Source: Onstottus_B arcticum
GTDB lineage: Bacteria > Acidobacteriota > Blastocatellia > UBA7656
Direction: 5' to 3'
DNA: 64,000 bases
Assembly (NCBI GenBank): GCA_038040485.1
Contig: JBBPIE010000005.1
Location: forward strand, 62,001 to 126,000
Shown: piece by piece, positions 24,006 through 33,629 of the stretch
Numbering within the stretch: position 1 is the stretch's first letter
Layout of the letters: the number at the start of each line of letters is the position of its first letter
The notes under the pieces: generated by a model
Database searches by the model: none
What the model saw: only the letters and a program-made list of their open reading frames with translations
What the model was told of the DNA's origin: nothing
Made by a program: the position numbers and the translations under genes

Positions 24006-25970
24006 TCAGTGATAGTAAGACATACACCCGGGCTCGACTTTGCCCAAAGAGCCTGGCGGATATTGGTCTCTGATCCAAAACTCTTTCTTAGCCTGGCAGT
24101 TGATCACCGATGGCCGGCTTTCCTTCACCGCGATCTGGTAGCTTCGCTCGAGCGCCGGCCGGAACTCCTCGGGCTTCGTCACGTACTCGCCGTGCGCGCC
24201 CAGAGCCTCACCGATCTTGTCGTATCTGAGGTTCTCCTGAAACAGGTGAATGCACATCGTCTTGCTGTTGCCTCTGTTTCCGGTCCACGTTCCCCACGCG
24301 TTGTTGTTGTAGACGATGACTATGACGGGCAGGCGGTACTTCGACAAGGTCTCCATTTCCATCGCGGTATAGCCGAACCCCGCGTCTCCGGTTATGCATA
24401 CGACCGGGTGGCCCTTGTACGGCGCTTGAACTGAAACGCCATTCTGCACGGCAGCCGCCACGCCGACCGAGTATCCGACATCAGGACCGATCGCTCCGTA
24501 CTGATAAGCGCCGTTCATGATCTGGCCGGGCCGGTAACCTCTGAGCCATCGCCGGGTGTAGCGCGCAATTCCGTAGCCGCCGGAAGCAACCGTAGTCTGC
24601 TCCTTCGGAATGTTGCCGCGATAAAGAAAGTCACTCAGTTCCTTGGCGATCACCGCCGGATGAACGGCATCGGTGTAGCCAAGGCCAAGCTTATAGAACG
24701 AGTCGCACTCGTCTTCAAACTTCTTTCGCGCGGCTGCGATTTCCGCCACCCACGCTTCGTGCTTCATTGCGGGGATTTCGTTGAACAAGGCTTCCAGAGC
24801 CGCTTTCTCGCAGCTAACGATGCCGATGTCGATTGGCAAGTTGCGGCCGATGTCCTCCGGACAGGGATCTATGCGGATGTATTTCGCGTCCGGGCCGAAG
24901 GCAAACTCACCCACCGTAGGCATGCAGTACTGGCCGACAAGCAAGACGACGTCAGCGCTCGCAAGCGCCCCGGGCGAGGCGTTAGCTGAAAGCGGATGCG
25001 CGTCGGAGAATTGGCCCTTGGTCGCGCCCGACTCGACGACAGGTATCTGAGCTTTCTCGGCAAGGGCTTTCAGGGCGTCCCAGGCGCGGCTGTAGAACAC
25101 GCCGTTGCTTGAAACGATCATCGGCCGCTGAGCTTGCTTGAGGAGATCGACGGCCGCCCGGATGTCTTTTGGATCAGGGTGAGGTTTGGACTCGGTACGG
25201 TACTTGGACTTGTCATAGTAGAAAGCGAGGTCGGCGGCGCTCTTGAACTGGGCGCGATAAACCTCGCTCGGGAAGTCGATATGAACAGGCCGCGGAACTC
25301 CGCTTCTCAACTGACGGAAAGCGTAGGCGGCGTACTCGTGCACGCGACCCGGGGTGATTAGCCGTTTGCCGTATTTCTTCAGTCCCTCGGTAGCCGGCTG
25401 CTGATACCCAAGCTGAATCCCGGATTCAGTGTCTTCGGTGAACAATGACATGTTGCTGGCGAGCACCAGAACTGGAGAACGCGCTGCGTTAGCTGAGGCT
25501 ATCGCACAGATCATATCGGTGAAGCCGGGGCCTTCTGTGCCGGATGCGGCGGCGACTTCGCCGGTGACGCGCGTAAACGCATCAGCCGCATGGCACATCG
25601 AGCCTTCGTGCCTGCCTGAATAGGTTGGGATCCCTTCCAGCGCGATGGCGTTTTGAATGTTGTAGTTTCCGGGACAGCAGAAAAGCGCGGCAAGTCCCTC
25701 TTCTTTGCAGACGCGGGCGAAAACATCAGCGCCGGTCATCGGGAACTCGGACTTCTTAAGCGGCACCTTTGCAGCGAGTCCAAACTCATCGGGTATCCGG
25801 ATGGGTTTGTCTTCGTTAGTCGTGTCCGCAATCGCTGAAACCACCGGCGGACCGAGCACGGAAGCGGCCGCGCCCGCGCTGATCGCCGCCTTGGTTATGA
25901 AACTCCTCCTCGAGACGATCGTCGAGTCTGTGGCCTCAGCAGCTTTCTTAGAAGTAGGCGACTTGCTCAT
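24006..25970 (-). CDS. Tat-exported thiamine-diphosphate enzyme, acetolactate synthase/oxidase-like
   Basis: 654 residues. The N-terminus has a Tat signal (VSRRSFITKAAISAGAAASV, residues 19-38), so the folded, cofactor-loaded enzyme should be exported. Then come the three domains of the pyruvate-decarboxylase/acetolactate-synthase superfamily: the N-terminal domain with the activating glutamate in YSGRHEGSMCHAADAF, a central domain, and the cofactor domain GDAGFGYTAMEMETLSKY...NNNAWG (GDG-like metal motif). Exported members are unusual, as most work in the cytoplasm. The substrate is unknown; a 2-oxo acid or a sulfonate aldehyde are possible. A cytochrome c lies downstream on the same strand. 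The ATG follows GAGGAATG. Confidence 0.88.
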   Translation of the reverse strand: MSKSPTSKKAAEATDSTIVSRRSFITKAAISAGAAASVLGPPVVSAIADTTNEDKPIRIPDEFGLAAKVPLKKSEFPMTGADVFARVCKEEGLAALFCCPGNYNIQNAIALEGIPTYSGRHEGSMCHAADAFTRVTGEVAAASGTEGPGFTDMICAIASANAARSPVLVLASNMSLFTEDTESGIQLGYQQPATEGLKKYGKRLITPGRVHEYAAYAFRQLRSGVPRPVHIDFPSEVYRAQFKSAADLAFYYDKSKYRTESKPHPDPKDIRAAVDLLKQAQRPMIVSSNGVFYSRAWDALKALAEKAQIPVVESGATKGQFSDAHPLSANASPGALASADVVLLVGQYCMPTVGEFAFGPDAKYIRIDPCPEDIGRNLPIDIGIVSCEKAALEALFNEIPAMKHEAWVAEIAAARKKFEDECDSFYKLGLGYTDAVHPAVIAKELSDFLYRGNIPKEQTTVASGGYGIARYTRRWLRGYRPGQIMNGAYQYGAIGPDVGYSVGVAAAVQNGVSVQAPYKGHPVVCITGDAGFGYTAMEMETLSKYRLPVIVIVYNNNAWGTWTGNRGNSKTMCIHLFQENLRYDKIGEALGAHGEYVTKPEEFRPALERSYQIAVKESRPSVINCQAKKEFWIRDQYPPGSLGKVEPGCMSYYH

Positions 25971-26146
25971 AACACATTCCTCTTTTCATTCGGCCGGCGA
26001 GGGGCTTGTGGGGCCACTGTAACTAGCGCGAGGCACACTCCCGTTATGCTTTGGTTTGTTTGGCCGATTCGGAGAGGTTTGTACCTAAGCGAGTCGTCCA
26101 AGTCAAGGTCAGGCGTTCGTGTACTCGCAACGGAGCCCAATGAAAG

Positions 26147-26176
26147 AAGAGGCGAGAGTTGACACTCTCGCCTCTT
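26147..26176 (-). terminator. Hairpin terminator after the fungalysin gene
   Basis: AAGAGGCGAGAGT and complement ACTCTCGCCTCTT form a 13-bp perfect stem with a four-base loop, 28 bp below the stop of the peptidase gene. Only a short U-run follows. The other bases of 25971-26203 show nothing recognisable. Confidence 0.75.
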
Positions 26177-26203
26177 TAGATAGTGACGGGTTGTTTCTAG
26201 TTT

Positions 26204-28759
26204 CTACTGGCTTGTTATCCTGACATCGTCGACGCCCGCCTCGATAAGGCTCGCCGTCGAAGCATCGGCAGCCTCGATCCTGATTCTTACAGTCTGGCCG
26301 GCGAAGGCGCTAAGGCTGACACTGGTCGAAGCAAACGCGCCGTTCACGTTCGCTGCAGCTCCCAGCCGTTGGAAAACCTGAGTCACGGTCGTTCCATTTA
26401 CGATGCTCACTCGCAGGAAGTCGGCGCTCGTTGCGTTACTTCCGTGAGCAAGGTAGAAGCTGAACGACAAACTTAGCGTGCCCGTCGAAGGCAGAGTGAT
26501 CAGCGGCGACTGGATTGAGGTCGTGCCTCCGTCCACATCAAATTCGCCGGCCGACGCGCCAGCCAACCGTCCGGTTACCAGGTCATTGACGCCGCTCACC
26601 GTGGTTCCAACTTGCTTTGTTCCACTTGAAGTGGTGGTCGCCGGGTCGCCACGCTCCCACTGACCGGTCGTCGCCGTATCAGTTCCGTTCTGGTTCGTCA
26701 CCCAACCGAGACTGGTCTCGAAGTTATCGAAAAACACGGTTGTGCCGCCGCCGCCGCAATCTCCTGGGATATCGGTCGCAGCGTTATGGGTGGTTCCGTT
26801 GTTGCCCGTTGCCGACACGCCCATGCCGTGACGAGCAAAGACAGTCCAGATCGTGCACCTGTTCGCGTTGCCGTTTATGGACAGGTCGGCTTGCAGAATG
26901 CCATCGCGCGCGTTCAGGAACGACGGGCTGCAAGGCGTGAACTTCATGCCTTCCAGAACCAGGCGATCGGCGATGGCGGCGCCCAGAGTCGCGCGAAGAT
27001 CCCACAGGGTCGCGGCCCAGACTTCACCATCCCGGTGCACTTCAAAGCCGCCAACACCGAGGTCGGCGTAAGAGTCGTGTACCGAATTCGCCGGGACTGT
27101 GTAAGCTGCGCGCCTTATGCCGTTGGTCGTGTTGTTGGTGCAATACTCACCAACGCGGCCGTCGTTATAGAACGTGATTGCCCAGTAGTCCGACCAGCCT
27201 TCGCCCATCGCGCCTGCTTGAGTTCCGCCAAGGCAAGTCGTAGTGCCTCCGCCCACCAGGCGATTGGACACGCCGTGGCCATATTCGTGGAGCACAACGT
27301 CGCCGTCCTGCGAGCTGTCGCGATCGTCCGCCAGGCTGCTTGTGCCCTGTGTGAAGAGGAACTGCTGCATGCGCGGGCGGCTGCCCTCGGGCGGAGTAGC
27401 GAAGTTGGCGTTGTTGGTGCCCGATCCGTCTTGAGCTTCGCCCCTCACGGAATCGTTGCCGGTGCCGCCGCGTCCGAAGTTGTTGGTTTGAAAATTCCTC
27501 GACGTCTCCGTAAACCCGAGCCCGTAAACGAAGTCGTGCATGATGTTGATGAAGTAGAAGAGGTTCGTCACGACTGCCGGCCTGAATGTGCGTGGGTCGA
27601 CTCCGAGCGTAAACGGGAAGGTGAAATCCTGATTGGCGGCGAACGCGTGTCCGACTGACAGCCCCGTTGTGTTGTTGTTGTCAGGAGCATTGTTCGCGTC
27701 AGTATCGAGGTAGGCCTCGACGTTGTTGCCGGTTGTGACGGTCGAAGTACCCATCCATCCCGCGGCCGTATTGATGACGGTGTCTCCGACGAAGGACTCC
27801 AGTGTGCGCGGCGTGGCGATGGGGTCTCGTCTGGCAACCGTCCCCTGCGCAGCCTCGGCGTAGAGGTTGGAGCGGAATAACATCGCGCCGTTGTTAGCGT
27901 CCACACATATCTCATACCACTCGCTGGGACCGGCCTCGACGTACGAATGCCACACAAGCACCGCGCGATCACCCGCAAGCATTACGTTAAGCTCGGAGAG
28001 GATGTCATCAAAGCCCCGATCGAGCGGGTTTCTAAAGCGGGCCCGCTCGCCTGGAGCACGGCGGCCTTCAACCGCCTCGAACTCACTCGGAGCCTGACGC
28101 CCGGAGTACTTGAAGGCTTCGCTCAGCGCATCGGATTCGGTGAGGGCGGAATTTGTTTCCACGTTTGCATCTGGAATGACCATTCCCTCCATCACTGAAA
28201 GCACTTCTCCCGCGGCGCCAACGACTACCTGGACCTGCCCCTGAAAAACGGCGACGCCGCCAATCGTTTGTCTGTAGGTCAGAAACGTAGTGCCTTGATC
28301 GTTGTCCTCGCTTTCGAGCTTGAGGCGGCGAACGTCCCGGCTTGTGAGCCCAAACACGTCGCTGCGACCTCGGAGGAAACCTCGCGCGATCTGATCGCTT
28401 GACCCGGCGGAGGGCCTTGAAAGCGGGGCCGCAAGATTGAAGAACGTCTTCGGCACGCCTGCCTCGTTGATCTCATATCGCAAATTGTCGCGAGTCTCCG
28501 GCGTAAGACGCGCGCGAAAACTCTCAATAGCACTCGTCCGCTTTTGGACAAGCGCGCTCTCGGATGCCGAGCCGGACAGCGCTTGAGCTTCCGCAATCTC
28601 GCGGCGCAGGTCAAAATCAGGCAGGCCGATGATCGTGGATTGCAACCGACTCAGGTCGCTCTCCGGAGTTTGGCTGGGATCAGCACCAGAAGCTTTGAGC
28701 GTGGTGATCGCCGGTGCGATCAAAGCAACCAGGAACAATGCTAACCAAGTTTTACGCAT
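26204..28759 (-). CDS. Secreted M36 fungalysin-like metallopeptidase
   Basis: 851 residues. The signal peptide (RKTWLALFLVALIAPAITT) is followed by an FTP-type propeptide region (TFLTYRQTIGGVAVFQGQVQ), then the peptidase with the zinc motif HEYGH (about residues 491-495, VLHEYGHGVSNRL) and the third ligand in GAMGEGWSDYWA. A C-terminal jelly-roll domain (from about residue 680: FFDNFETSLGWVTNQNG ... LIEAGVDDVRI) is typical of add-on domains that bind substrate or help export. The ATG follows AAGGAG. The enzyme degrades extracellular protein. It is transcribed alone and divergent from the 5'-nucleotidase. Confidence 0.95.
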   Translation of the reverse strand: MRKTWLALFLVALIAPAITTLKASGADPSQTPESDLSRLQSTIIGLPDFDLRREIAEAQALSGSASESALVQKRTSAIESFRARLTPETRDNLRYEINEAGVPKTFFNLAAPLSRPSAGSSDQIARGFLRGRSDVFGLTSRDVRRLKLESEDNDQGTTFLTYRQTIGGVAVFQGQVQVVVGAAGEVLSVMEGMVIPDANVETNSALTESDALSEAFKYSGRQAPSEFEAVEGRRAPGERARFRNPLDRGFDDILSELNVMLAGDRAVLVWHSYVEAGPSEWYEICVDANNGAMLFRSNLYAEAAQGTVARRDPIATPRTLESFVGDTVINTAAGWMGTSTVTTGNNVEAYLDTDANNAPDNNNTTGLSVGHAFAANQDFTFPFTLGVDPRTFRPAVVTNLFYFINIMHDFVYGLGFTETSRNFQTNNFGRGGTGNDSVRGEAQDGSGTNNANFATPPEGSRPRMQQFLFTQGTSSLADDRDSSQDGDVVLHEYGHGVSNRLVGGGTTTCLGGTQAGAMGEGWSDYWAITFYNDGRVGEYCTNNTTNGIRRAAYTVPANSVHDSYADLGVGGFEVHRDGEVWAATLWDLRATLGAAIADRLVLEGMKFTPCSPSFLNARDGILQADLSINGNANRCTIWTVFARHGMGVSATGNNGTTHNAATDIPGDCGGGGTTVFFDNFETSLGWVTNQNGTDTATTGQWERGDPATTTSSGTKQVGTTVSGVNDLVTGRLAGASAGEFDVDGGTTSIQSPLITLPSTGTLSLSFSFYLAHGSNATSADFLRVSIVNGTTVTQVFQRLGAAANVNGAFASTSVSLSAFAGQTVRIRIEAADASTASLIEAGVDDVRITSQ

Positions 28760-29236
28760 AGCGTTTTCTCCTTATTTTGAGTTTCAGCATGGACGGCTTA
28801 GGTCACTCGTACCTCCTCTTACCAGGCCGGGAGACCTTGTGGTTCCAGTTTGTGTAGAACTTCTCACTTTGCGAGCGTGAGGGCTTACACGGGGCATGTT
28901 GAGTTGAATCCGTTTGCGACGGCGCGCCTGAGCAACTCTCACGCGCACGACACAGCCGCCACCCGTATCAACTAAAACGTTCGGTTTCTCAGTAGGAAGA
29001 AAATCTCGGCTTGCTTGTGACTCCGCTCTTCCGCTGAGCGATTCACGACGGCGTGTGTTATACCACAGTCAAAAGACCCATCTCAAGCACTTTCTTTAGG
29101 CTGATCGGCCACCGAGCTTCATGGTAGAATCCCGGGCCGTAGCAGCCGTATCTGAAATCGCAATGCTGATATCCGATCTACCGGAAAGACGTCAACAGTG
29201 AGTCCCAGTTAGCAGGATTCATCGGAGGAAAGAACA
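28760..29236. promoter_or_regulatory. Shared upstream region of peptidase and 5'-nucleotidase genes
   Basis: About 480 bases between two divergent genes with no open frame that I can support. A TAGAAT hexamer near 29125, about 110 bp above the nucleotidase start, is a plausible -10 element, but no good -35 partner stands 17 bp away, so the promoter is tentative. Confidence 0.3.
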
Positions 29237-30877
29237 ATGCCGGCTCAAGAAAACCCATCTTCCCTCGAGCGTACCAGCTACGCCCGTCGGAGTATTGTTA
29301 GCAATCAGACTGGAAGACCCAGCAAGCGATTCGCACTTGCGCGATTGCCAATACTCCTGTTGCTGATGCTCGTCCTCTCCACGGGCGCGTTTTCGGTCAG
29401 GCCCGCGGCGCAAACCAGCGAAGACCGGATCGTCCGCGTCACGTTTTTGCAGTTGAACGATGTTTATCAGATTCTCCCGAGCGATCTCGACGGCAGCGGC
29501 GGTCTCGCCCGCATAGCGACATTGAAGAAACAGATACTGTCCGAGTCAGACAATATGATCTTTGTGCTGGCGGGTGACACGGTCTCGCCTTCGTTGGAGT
29601 CCATGGTTTTCAAGGGCCAACAGATGATAGACCTCTGGAACATTCTTGGGTTGAATGTTGCCGTGTTTGGAAATCACGAATTCGACTTCAGGCCTGACGT
29701 ATTGCGCCAGCGCATTAAGGAATCAAACTTCGTTTGGCTTGGGGCGAACGTTATTGATAAAAAGACAGGCTCGCCCTTCGCCGGCGCGCAACGCTACCTC
29801 ATAAAGGAAATTGAGGGCGTCAAGTTTGGAATCTTCGGCCTGCTCACGCTTGAAACGCAACGCATTTCGCAGCCCGGCCCGGACATCGATATACTCGATC
29901 CTATCGCAACGGCGCAAACCGTCATACCCCAGATGCGCGCCCAGGGAGCACAGGTGATCATCGGGCTAACGCATCTATCCGTGGACGATGATAAGAAACT
30001 GGCGAAGGCGGCGGCCATCAACTTGATTCTTGGCGGCCACGAGCACGAGCTGATTCAAACGCAGTCAGGGGACACGCCGATCTACAAAATGGGGTCGGAT
30101 GCGCGCAACCTCGGCCGCATAGAAATGAAGGTCTCCGCAAAAACCGGCGCGGTCCAGTCCATTGAATGCAAAGTCATACCCGTGACGAAAGACGTGCCCG
30201 AGGATGCGCGAACCAGGACCATCATCGATGACTATGAGAAGCAGCTCGAAGCCAGGCTTGGCGTCAAACTCGACGAGAGAATCGGAGAATCCAAGGTTGA
30301 CCTCGACGCGCAGCAAGATTCGGTTCGCGCAAAGGAATCCAACCTGGGCGATTTCATTGCCGACACTTTCCTTGAATGGACTAACGCGGACGTTGCGCTT
30401 GTAAACGGCGGCGGCATTCGCTCGGACCGCCTCTATCCTGCGGGCACTATCACGAATCGTCACGTGTTCTCGATCTTACCGTTCAAGAACAAAGTCGTCC
30501 TCATACAAGTGACCGGAGCCGAACTGCGGCAAGCTCTCGAGCGAGGTGTCAGCCGTGTTGTCGAAGATGGAGAGGACGGGGGTTTCCCCCAGGTAGCCGG
30601 GCTGAAGTTTGTCTACGACGGCAAACGCCCGTCAGGCTCGCGAATCGTCAGTGCGACCGTGGGCGGCAAAAGTCTGGATGACAAGAAGACCTACAAGCTT
30701 GCGACGATCAGCTATCTTGCCGACGGGAACGAGGGCTATGACGTGTTTCGGGGCAAGCCGGACCTGACGCCTTCGGTAAAGAACAGATTCGATGTAGACC
30801 TGGTGCTCGACAAGATAAAGAAAGCCCCGATTGCACCACGGATGGATGGACGCATTACGCGTCGTGATGGCGTGTGA
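29237..30877 (+). CDS. Secreted 5'-nucleotidase / UshA-family phosphohydrolase
   Basis: 546 residues. A long basic N-terminus is followed by a hydrophobic signal segment (LARLPILLLLMLVLSTGAF). The metallophosphatase domain has LQLNDVYQI, LAGDTVSPS, VFGNHEFDF and LGGHEHE. The C-terminal nucleotidase domain has VALVNGGGIRSD and ISYLADGNEGYD. It removes phosphate from nucleotides in the periplasm; related enzymes also hydrolyse UDP-sugars or cyclic nucleotides. The ATG follows CGGAGGAAAG. No operon partner is evident; the acyl-CoA dehydrogenase starts about 95 bp downstream. Confidence 0.93.
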   Translation: MPAQENPSSLERTSYARRSIVSNQTGRPSKRFALARLPILLLLMLVLSTGAFSVRPAAQTSEDRIVRVTFLQLNDVYQILPSDLDGSGGLARIATLKKQILSESDNMIFVLAGDTVSPSLESMVFKGQQMIDLWNILGLNVAVFGNHEFDFRPDVLRQRIKESNFVWLGANVIDKKTGSPFAGAQRYLIKEIEGVKFGIFGLLTLETQRISQPGPDIDILDPIATAQTVIPQMRAQGAQVIIGLTHLSVDDDKKLAKAAAINLILGGHEHELIQTQSGDTPIYKMGSDARNLGRIEMKVSAKTGAVQSIECKVIPVTKDVPEDARTRTIIDDYEKQLEARLGVKLDERIGESKVDLDAQQDSVRAKESNLGDFIADTFLEWTNADVALVNGGGIRSDRLYPAGTITNRHVFSILPFKNKVVLIQVTGAELRQALERGVSRVVEDGEDGGFPQVAGLKFVYDGKRPSGSRIVSATVGGKSLDDKKTYKLATISYLADGNEGYDVFRGKPDLTPSVKNRFDVDLVLDKIKKAPIAPRMDGRITRRDGV

Positions 30878-30971
30878 TTCGAGTTTGGCTCTCGTGAACC
30901 CGCGCTGTATAATCACCAACCCATCGGGCCGGCTCGCATCGGCTCAACCTCTAATCGAAGCGGGAGAAATC

Positions 30972-32165
30972 ATGGATCTGAATCTTACATCTGCTGAACG
31001 AAGCTTTCGCGATGAGTTTCGAAGCTGGCTCAAGCAAAACATCCCCGACGGCTGGGACGCATCCGGCTACCAGGACGAGGACACGCACGAGCGCCTCGCG
31101 TTTGCGCGCGCATGGCAGAAGAAGATGTATGAAGCTGGGTGGGTCGGCATTCACTGGCCCAAGGAATACGGCGGCCGAGGTGCATCGTTGATCGAACAGA
31201 CGATCTTCATCTCGGAGATGGCCCTTGCCCAGGCGCCCCCGCTGTTGAACGTGCTTGGGCTTTCGCTTCTGGGGCCGACCTTGATCGCTTACGGCACGGA
31301 AGCTCAAAAGCAACGATTCCTCGCGAAGATTCTGAGCGGCGAAGAAATCTGGTGTCAGGGCTACTCCGAACCAAACGCCGGGTCGGACCTCGCTTCCCTG
31401 AGATCGGAGGCGCTGCTTGAAGGCGATCACTTCGTCGTGAACGGCCAGAAGACCTGGACCAGTTTTGGCCATCACGCCGACTGGTGCTTCGCGGTCGTGC
31501 GCACGGACCCGGATGCGCCAAAGCACAAGGGCCTGACTTACATGCTGATCGACATGCACAGCCCCGGCGTGAGCGTGCGTCCTCTCAAACAGATGACCGG
31601 CGACTCGGAGTTCAACGAGGTCGTCTTCCAGAATGTGCAAGTCCCCGCCGACAATGTGGTCGGCAAGGTCAACGGCGGGTGGGAGATCGCAATCGCGACG
31701 CTGATGTTCGAGCGCGGCACTCTCGGCGCGAGCCTTCAGATCACGTTCAAACGGCAGATCGAGCGGCTGATCGAGCTTTCGCACAAGATCGAACGCAACG
31801 GCCGCCCCGCCGGCGAGGACCCGGTAATCCGACAGAAGCTCGCCCAGATCTATGCTGAGATCGAAGTCTTCCGGCTCAATCAACTGCGCACGCTGACCCG
31901 GATGAACAAGACTGGAGTGCCAGGCGCCGAAGGGTCAATTCAGAAGCTGTTCTGGAGCGAGATGAATCAGCGAATGCAGCAAGTCGCGATGGAGATGCTC
32001 GGACCGTACGGTCAGCTTACTCGTGAGGGCGGTTATGCGGTCGATCACGGCCAATGGGCTCATGCGTATCTTCGCTCTCGTGGCAACACAATCGAAGCGG
32101 GCACGTCCGAGATTCAGCGCAACATCATCGGCCACTTCGTGCTCGGCTTGCCGAGGAGTTATTGA
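30972..32165 (+). CDS. Acyl-CoA dehydrogenase
   Basis: FAD enzyme making the first oxidation in acyl-CoA breakdown. About 397 residues from the ATG at 30972, which follows GGGAGA; an earlier in-frame start would overlap the preceding gene. It has WPKEYGGRGASLIEQ, the FAD/substrate motif WCQGYSEPNAGSDLAS, and RSRGNTIEAGTSEIQRNII near the C-terminus. A second, different acyl-CoA dehydrogenase follows after a repeat-rich gap. Pairs like this often form alpha2beta2 complexes for steroid-chain or branched acyl-CoAs, as in actinobacterial FadE pairs; that is inference. Confidence 0.94.
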   Translation: MDLNLTSAERSFRDEFRSWLKQNIPDGWDASGYQDEDTHERLAFARAWQKKMYEAGWVGIHWPKEYGGRGASLIEQTIFISEMALAQAPPLLNVLGLSLLGPTLIAYGTEAQKQRFLAKILSGEEIWCQGYSEPNAGSDLASLRSEALLEGDHFVVNGQKTWTSFGHHADWCFAVVRTDPDAPKHKGLTYMLIDMHSPGVSVRPLKQMTGDSEFNEVVFQNVQVPADNVVGKVNGGWEIAIATLMFERGTLGASLQITFKRQIERLIELSHKIERNGRPAGEDPVIRQKLAQIYAEIEVFRLNQLRTLTRMNKTGVPGAEGSIQKLFWSEMNQRMQQVAMEMLGPYGQLTREGGYAVDHGQWAHAYLRSRGNTIEAGTSEIQRNIIGHFVLGLPRSY

Positions 32166-32166
32166 C

Positions 32167-32331
32167 GTAGCATAGACTTTAGTCTGTGCCCGATCGGCGT
32201 AGCATAGACCTTAAGTCTGTGCCGATCGACGTAGCATAGACTTTAGTCTGTGCCGACTATTGATTTAGCACCTGGCTCGAACCTGTTGCCGCGAACGGAT
32301 GATTCGAGGCACAGACTAAAGTCTATGCTAC
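32167..32331. repeat. Cluster of TAGCATAGACTTTAGTCTGTG repeats
   Basis: Three direct copies (32167-32190, 32199-32223, 32231-32254) of GTAGCATAGACTTTAGTCTG and one inverted copy (32308-32331), spaced by CGATCG. Each holds the palindrome AGACTTTAGTCT. The cluster fills the gap between two acyl-CoA dehydrogenase genes and would form strong hairpins in their transcript. Confidence 0.85.
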
Positions 32332-32344
32332 CTCTGGAGACAAT

Positions 32345-33508
32345 ATGGACTTTGATCTAAACGAAACACAGAAGCTCTTCAAGGACTCGGCCCGCGAACT
32401 GTTTGCGCAGGAGTGCCCGCCGGCAGTCGTACGCGAGATGATCGAGAGCGGCAAGCCCTACTCTGAAGAAATGTGGCAGAAGCTCGTCGAGCAGGGCTGG
32501 ACCGGCTTGATGTTTGATGAACAAGATGGCGGGATGGGGCTTGGCATGGTCGAGATGGCCGTGGCCTTTGAAGAGATGGGCCGCGCGTTGGTGCCCGGCG
32601 CGTTTCTCTCTACGGTGGCGCTGGCCGGCTCGTTGATCCAGAAGGCCTGCTCGCCCGCTTATCGAGCCAGACGGTTGCGCGACATATGCGACGGCAAAGC
32701 AAAAGCGACAGTCGCCCTTCTCGAAGAGAGCGCGTCATGGGACATCGACGCGGTGCGCCTGGCTGCCACTTCAACTGACGGTGGACTCAAGCTGACCGGC
32801 AAGAAACTCTTTGTGCCCGACGCGCAGGGGGCAGACTACATCATCACTGCTGCGCGCCTCGGGACGGATGTGGTCCTGTGCTTCGTGGATCGAAACGCGG
32901 CCGGCGTGACCATCCAGCCGATGCCTTCGATCGACGCGACGCGGCAACTTTACGAAGTCGCGTACGCCGACGTGCCGGTCTCCGCGGAAGACACGATGGG
33001 CAGCTCGCCAACCGCACGCGCGGCCCTCGAGCACGCGCTCGACGTAGCGACGCTTGCCGTGTCGGCCGAGATGGTAGGCGGGATGCAATGGATAATGGAC
33101 ACTTCAGTCGAGTACGCAAAGACTCGAAAACAATTCGGCAAACCGATCGGCCAGTTCCAGGCTGTCCAGCATCATTGCGCGAACATGCTGCTGATGACTG
33201 AAAGCGCGCGGTCGGCGGTTTATTACGCGGCGTGGCTTATGGGAAACGACCCGGAACAGGCTCCGCTGGCCATTTCCATGGCCAAGACTTATGCGAGTGA
33301 TTCGTATCGGGAAGTTGGAAACCTTGGGATACAAGTCCACGGCGGAATCGGTTTCACATGGGATGAGCCGCTTCATTTCTATTACAAGCGCGCGAAGGCT
33401 TCGGAGTTGATGTTCGGCGACGCGACTTATCATCGAGAGCGAATCGCAAAGCTCGTCGTGGATCGCGCGGGCGAACCCGCCAAAGCCGCAACTCGCGCCG
33501 GCGACTAA
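32345..33508 (+). CDS. Acyl-CoA dehydrogenase, second subunit type
   Basis: 387 residues starting at ATG 32345 behind GGAGA. The N-terminal helical domain (FDLNETQKLFKDSARELFAQ), beta domain (LKLTGKKLFVPDAQGADYII) and C-terminal domain (RKQFGKPIGQFQAVQHHCAN; IQVHGGIGFTWDEPLHFYYK) are present, but the sequence is only distantly like the preceding dehydrogenase. The beta-domain FAD loop is poorly conserved, as in the less active partner of heteromeric dehydrogenases. Likely works with the upstream gene. Confidence 0.92.
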   Translation: MDFDLNETQKLFKDSARELFAQECPPAVVREMIESGKPYSEEMWQKLVEQGWTGLMFDEQDGGMGLGMVEMAVAFEEMGRALVPGAFLSTVALAGSLIQKACSPAYRARRLRDICDGKAKATVALLEESASWDIDAVRLAATSTDGGLKLTGKKLFVPDAQGADYIITAARLGTDVVLCFVDRNAAGVTIQPMPSIDATRQLYEVAYADVPVSAEDTMGSSPTARAALEHALDVATLAVSAEMVGGMQWIMDTSVEYAKTRKQFGKPIGQFQAVQHHCANMLLMTESARSAVYYAAWLMGNDPEQAPLAISMAKTYASDSYREVGNLGIQVHGGIGFTWDEPLHFYYKRAKASELMFGDATYHRERIAKLVVDRAGEPAKAATRAGD

Positions 33509-33534
33509 GTCTTAGCCTCATCAAGATGGTGAAT

Positions 33535-33623
33535 CTGTACGGGCGTCCCTCCGTGGGCGCCCCTCGCCCCGAAGCAGCAAAGTTTCCCAACCGAGGGGCG
33601 CCCACGGAGGGACGCCCGTACAG
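33535..33623. repeat. Long perfect inverted repeat, copy 1
   Basis: Arms of 32 bases, CTGTACGGGCGTCCCTCCGT through GGGCGCCCCTCG and the exact complement, around a loop of 25 bases. A near-identical element with a different loop is at 63596-63680. Both lie between convergent genes, so they could end transcription from both sides. Confidence 0.88.
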
Positions 33624-33629
33624 GTGGTT

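Noticed and set aside
30951..31883. 310-codon open minus-strand frame
   Set aside because: Antisense to the acyl-CoA dehydrogenase gene.
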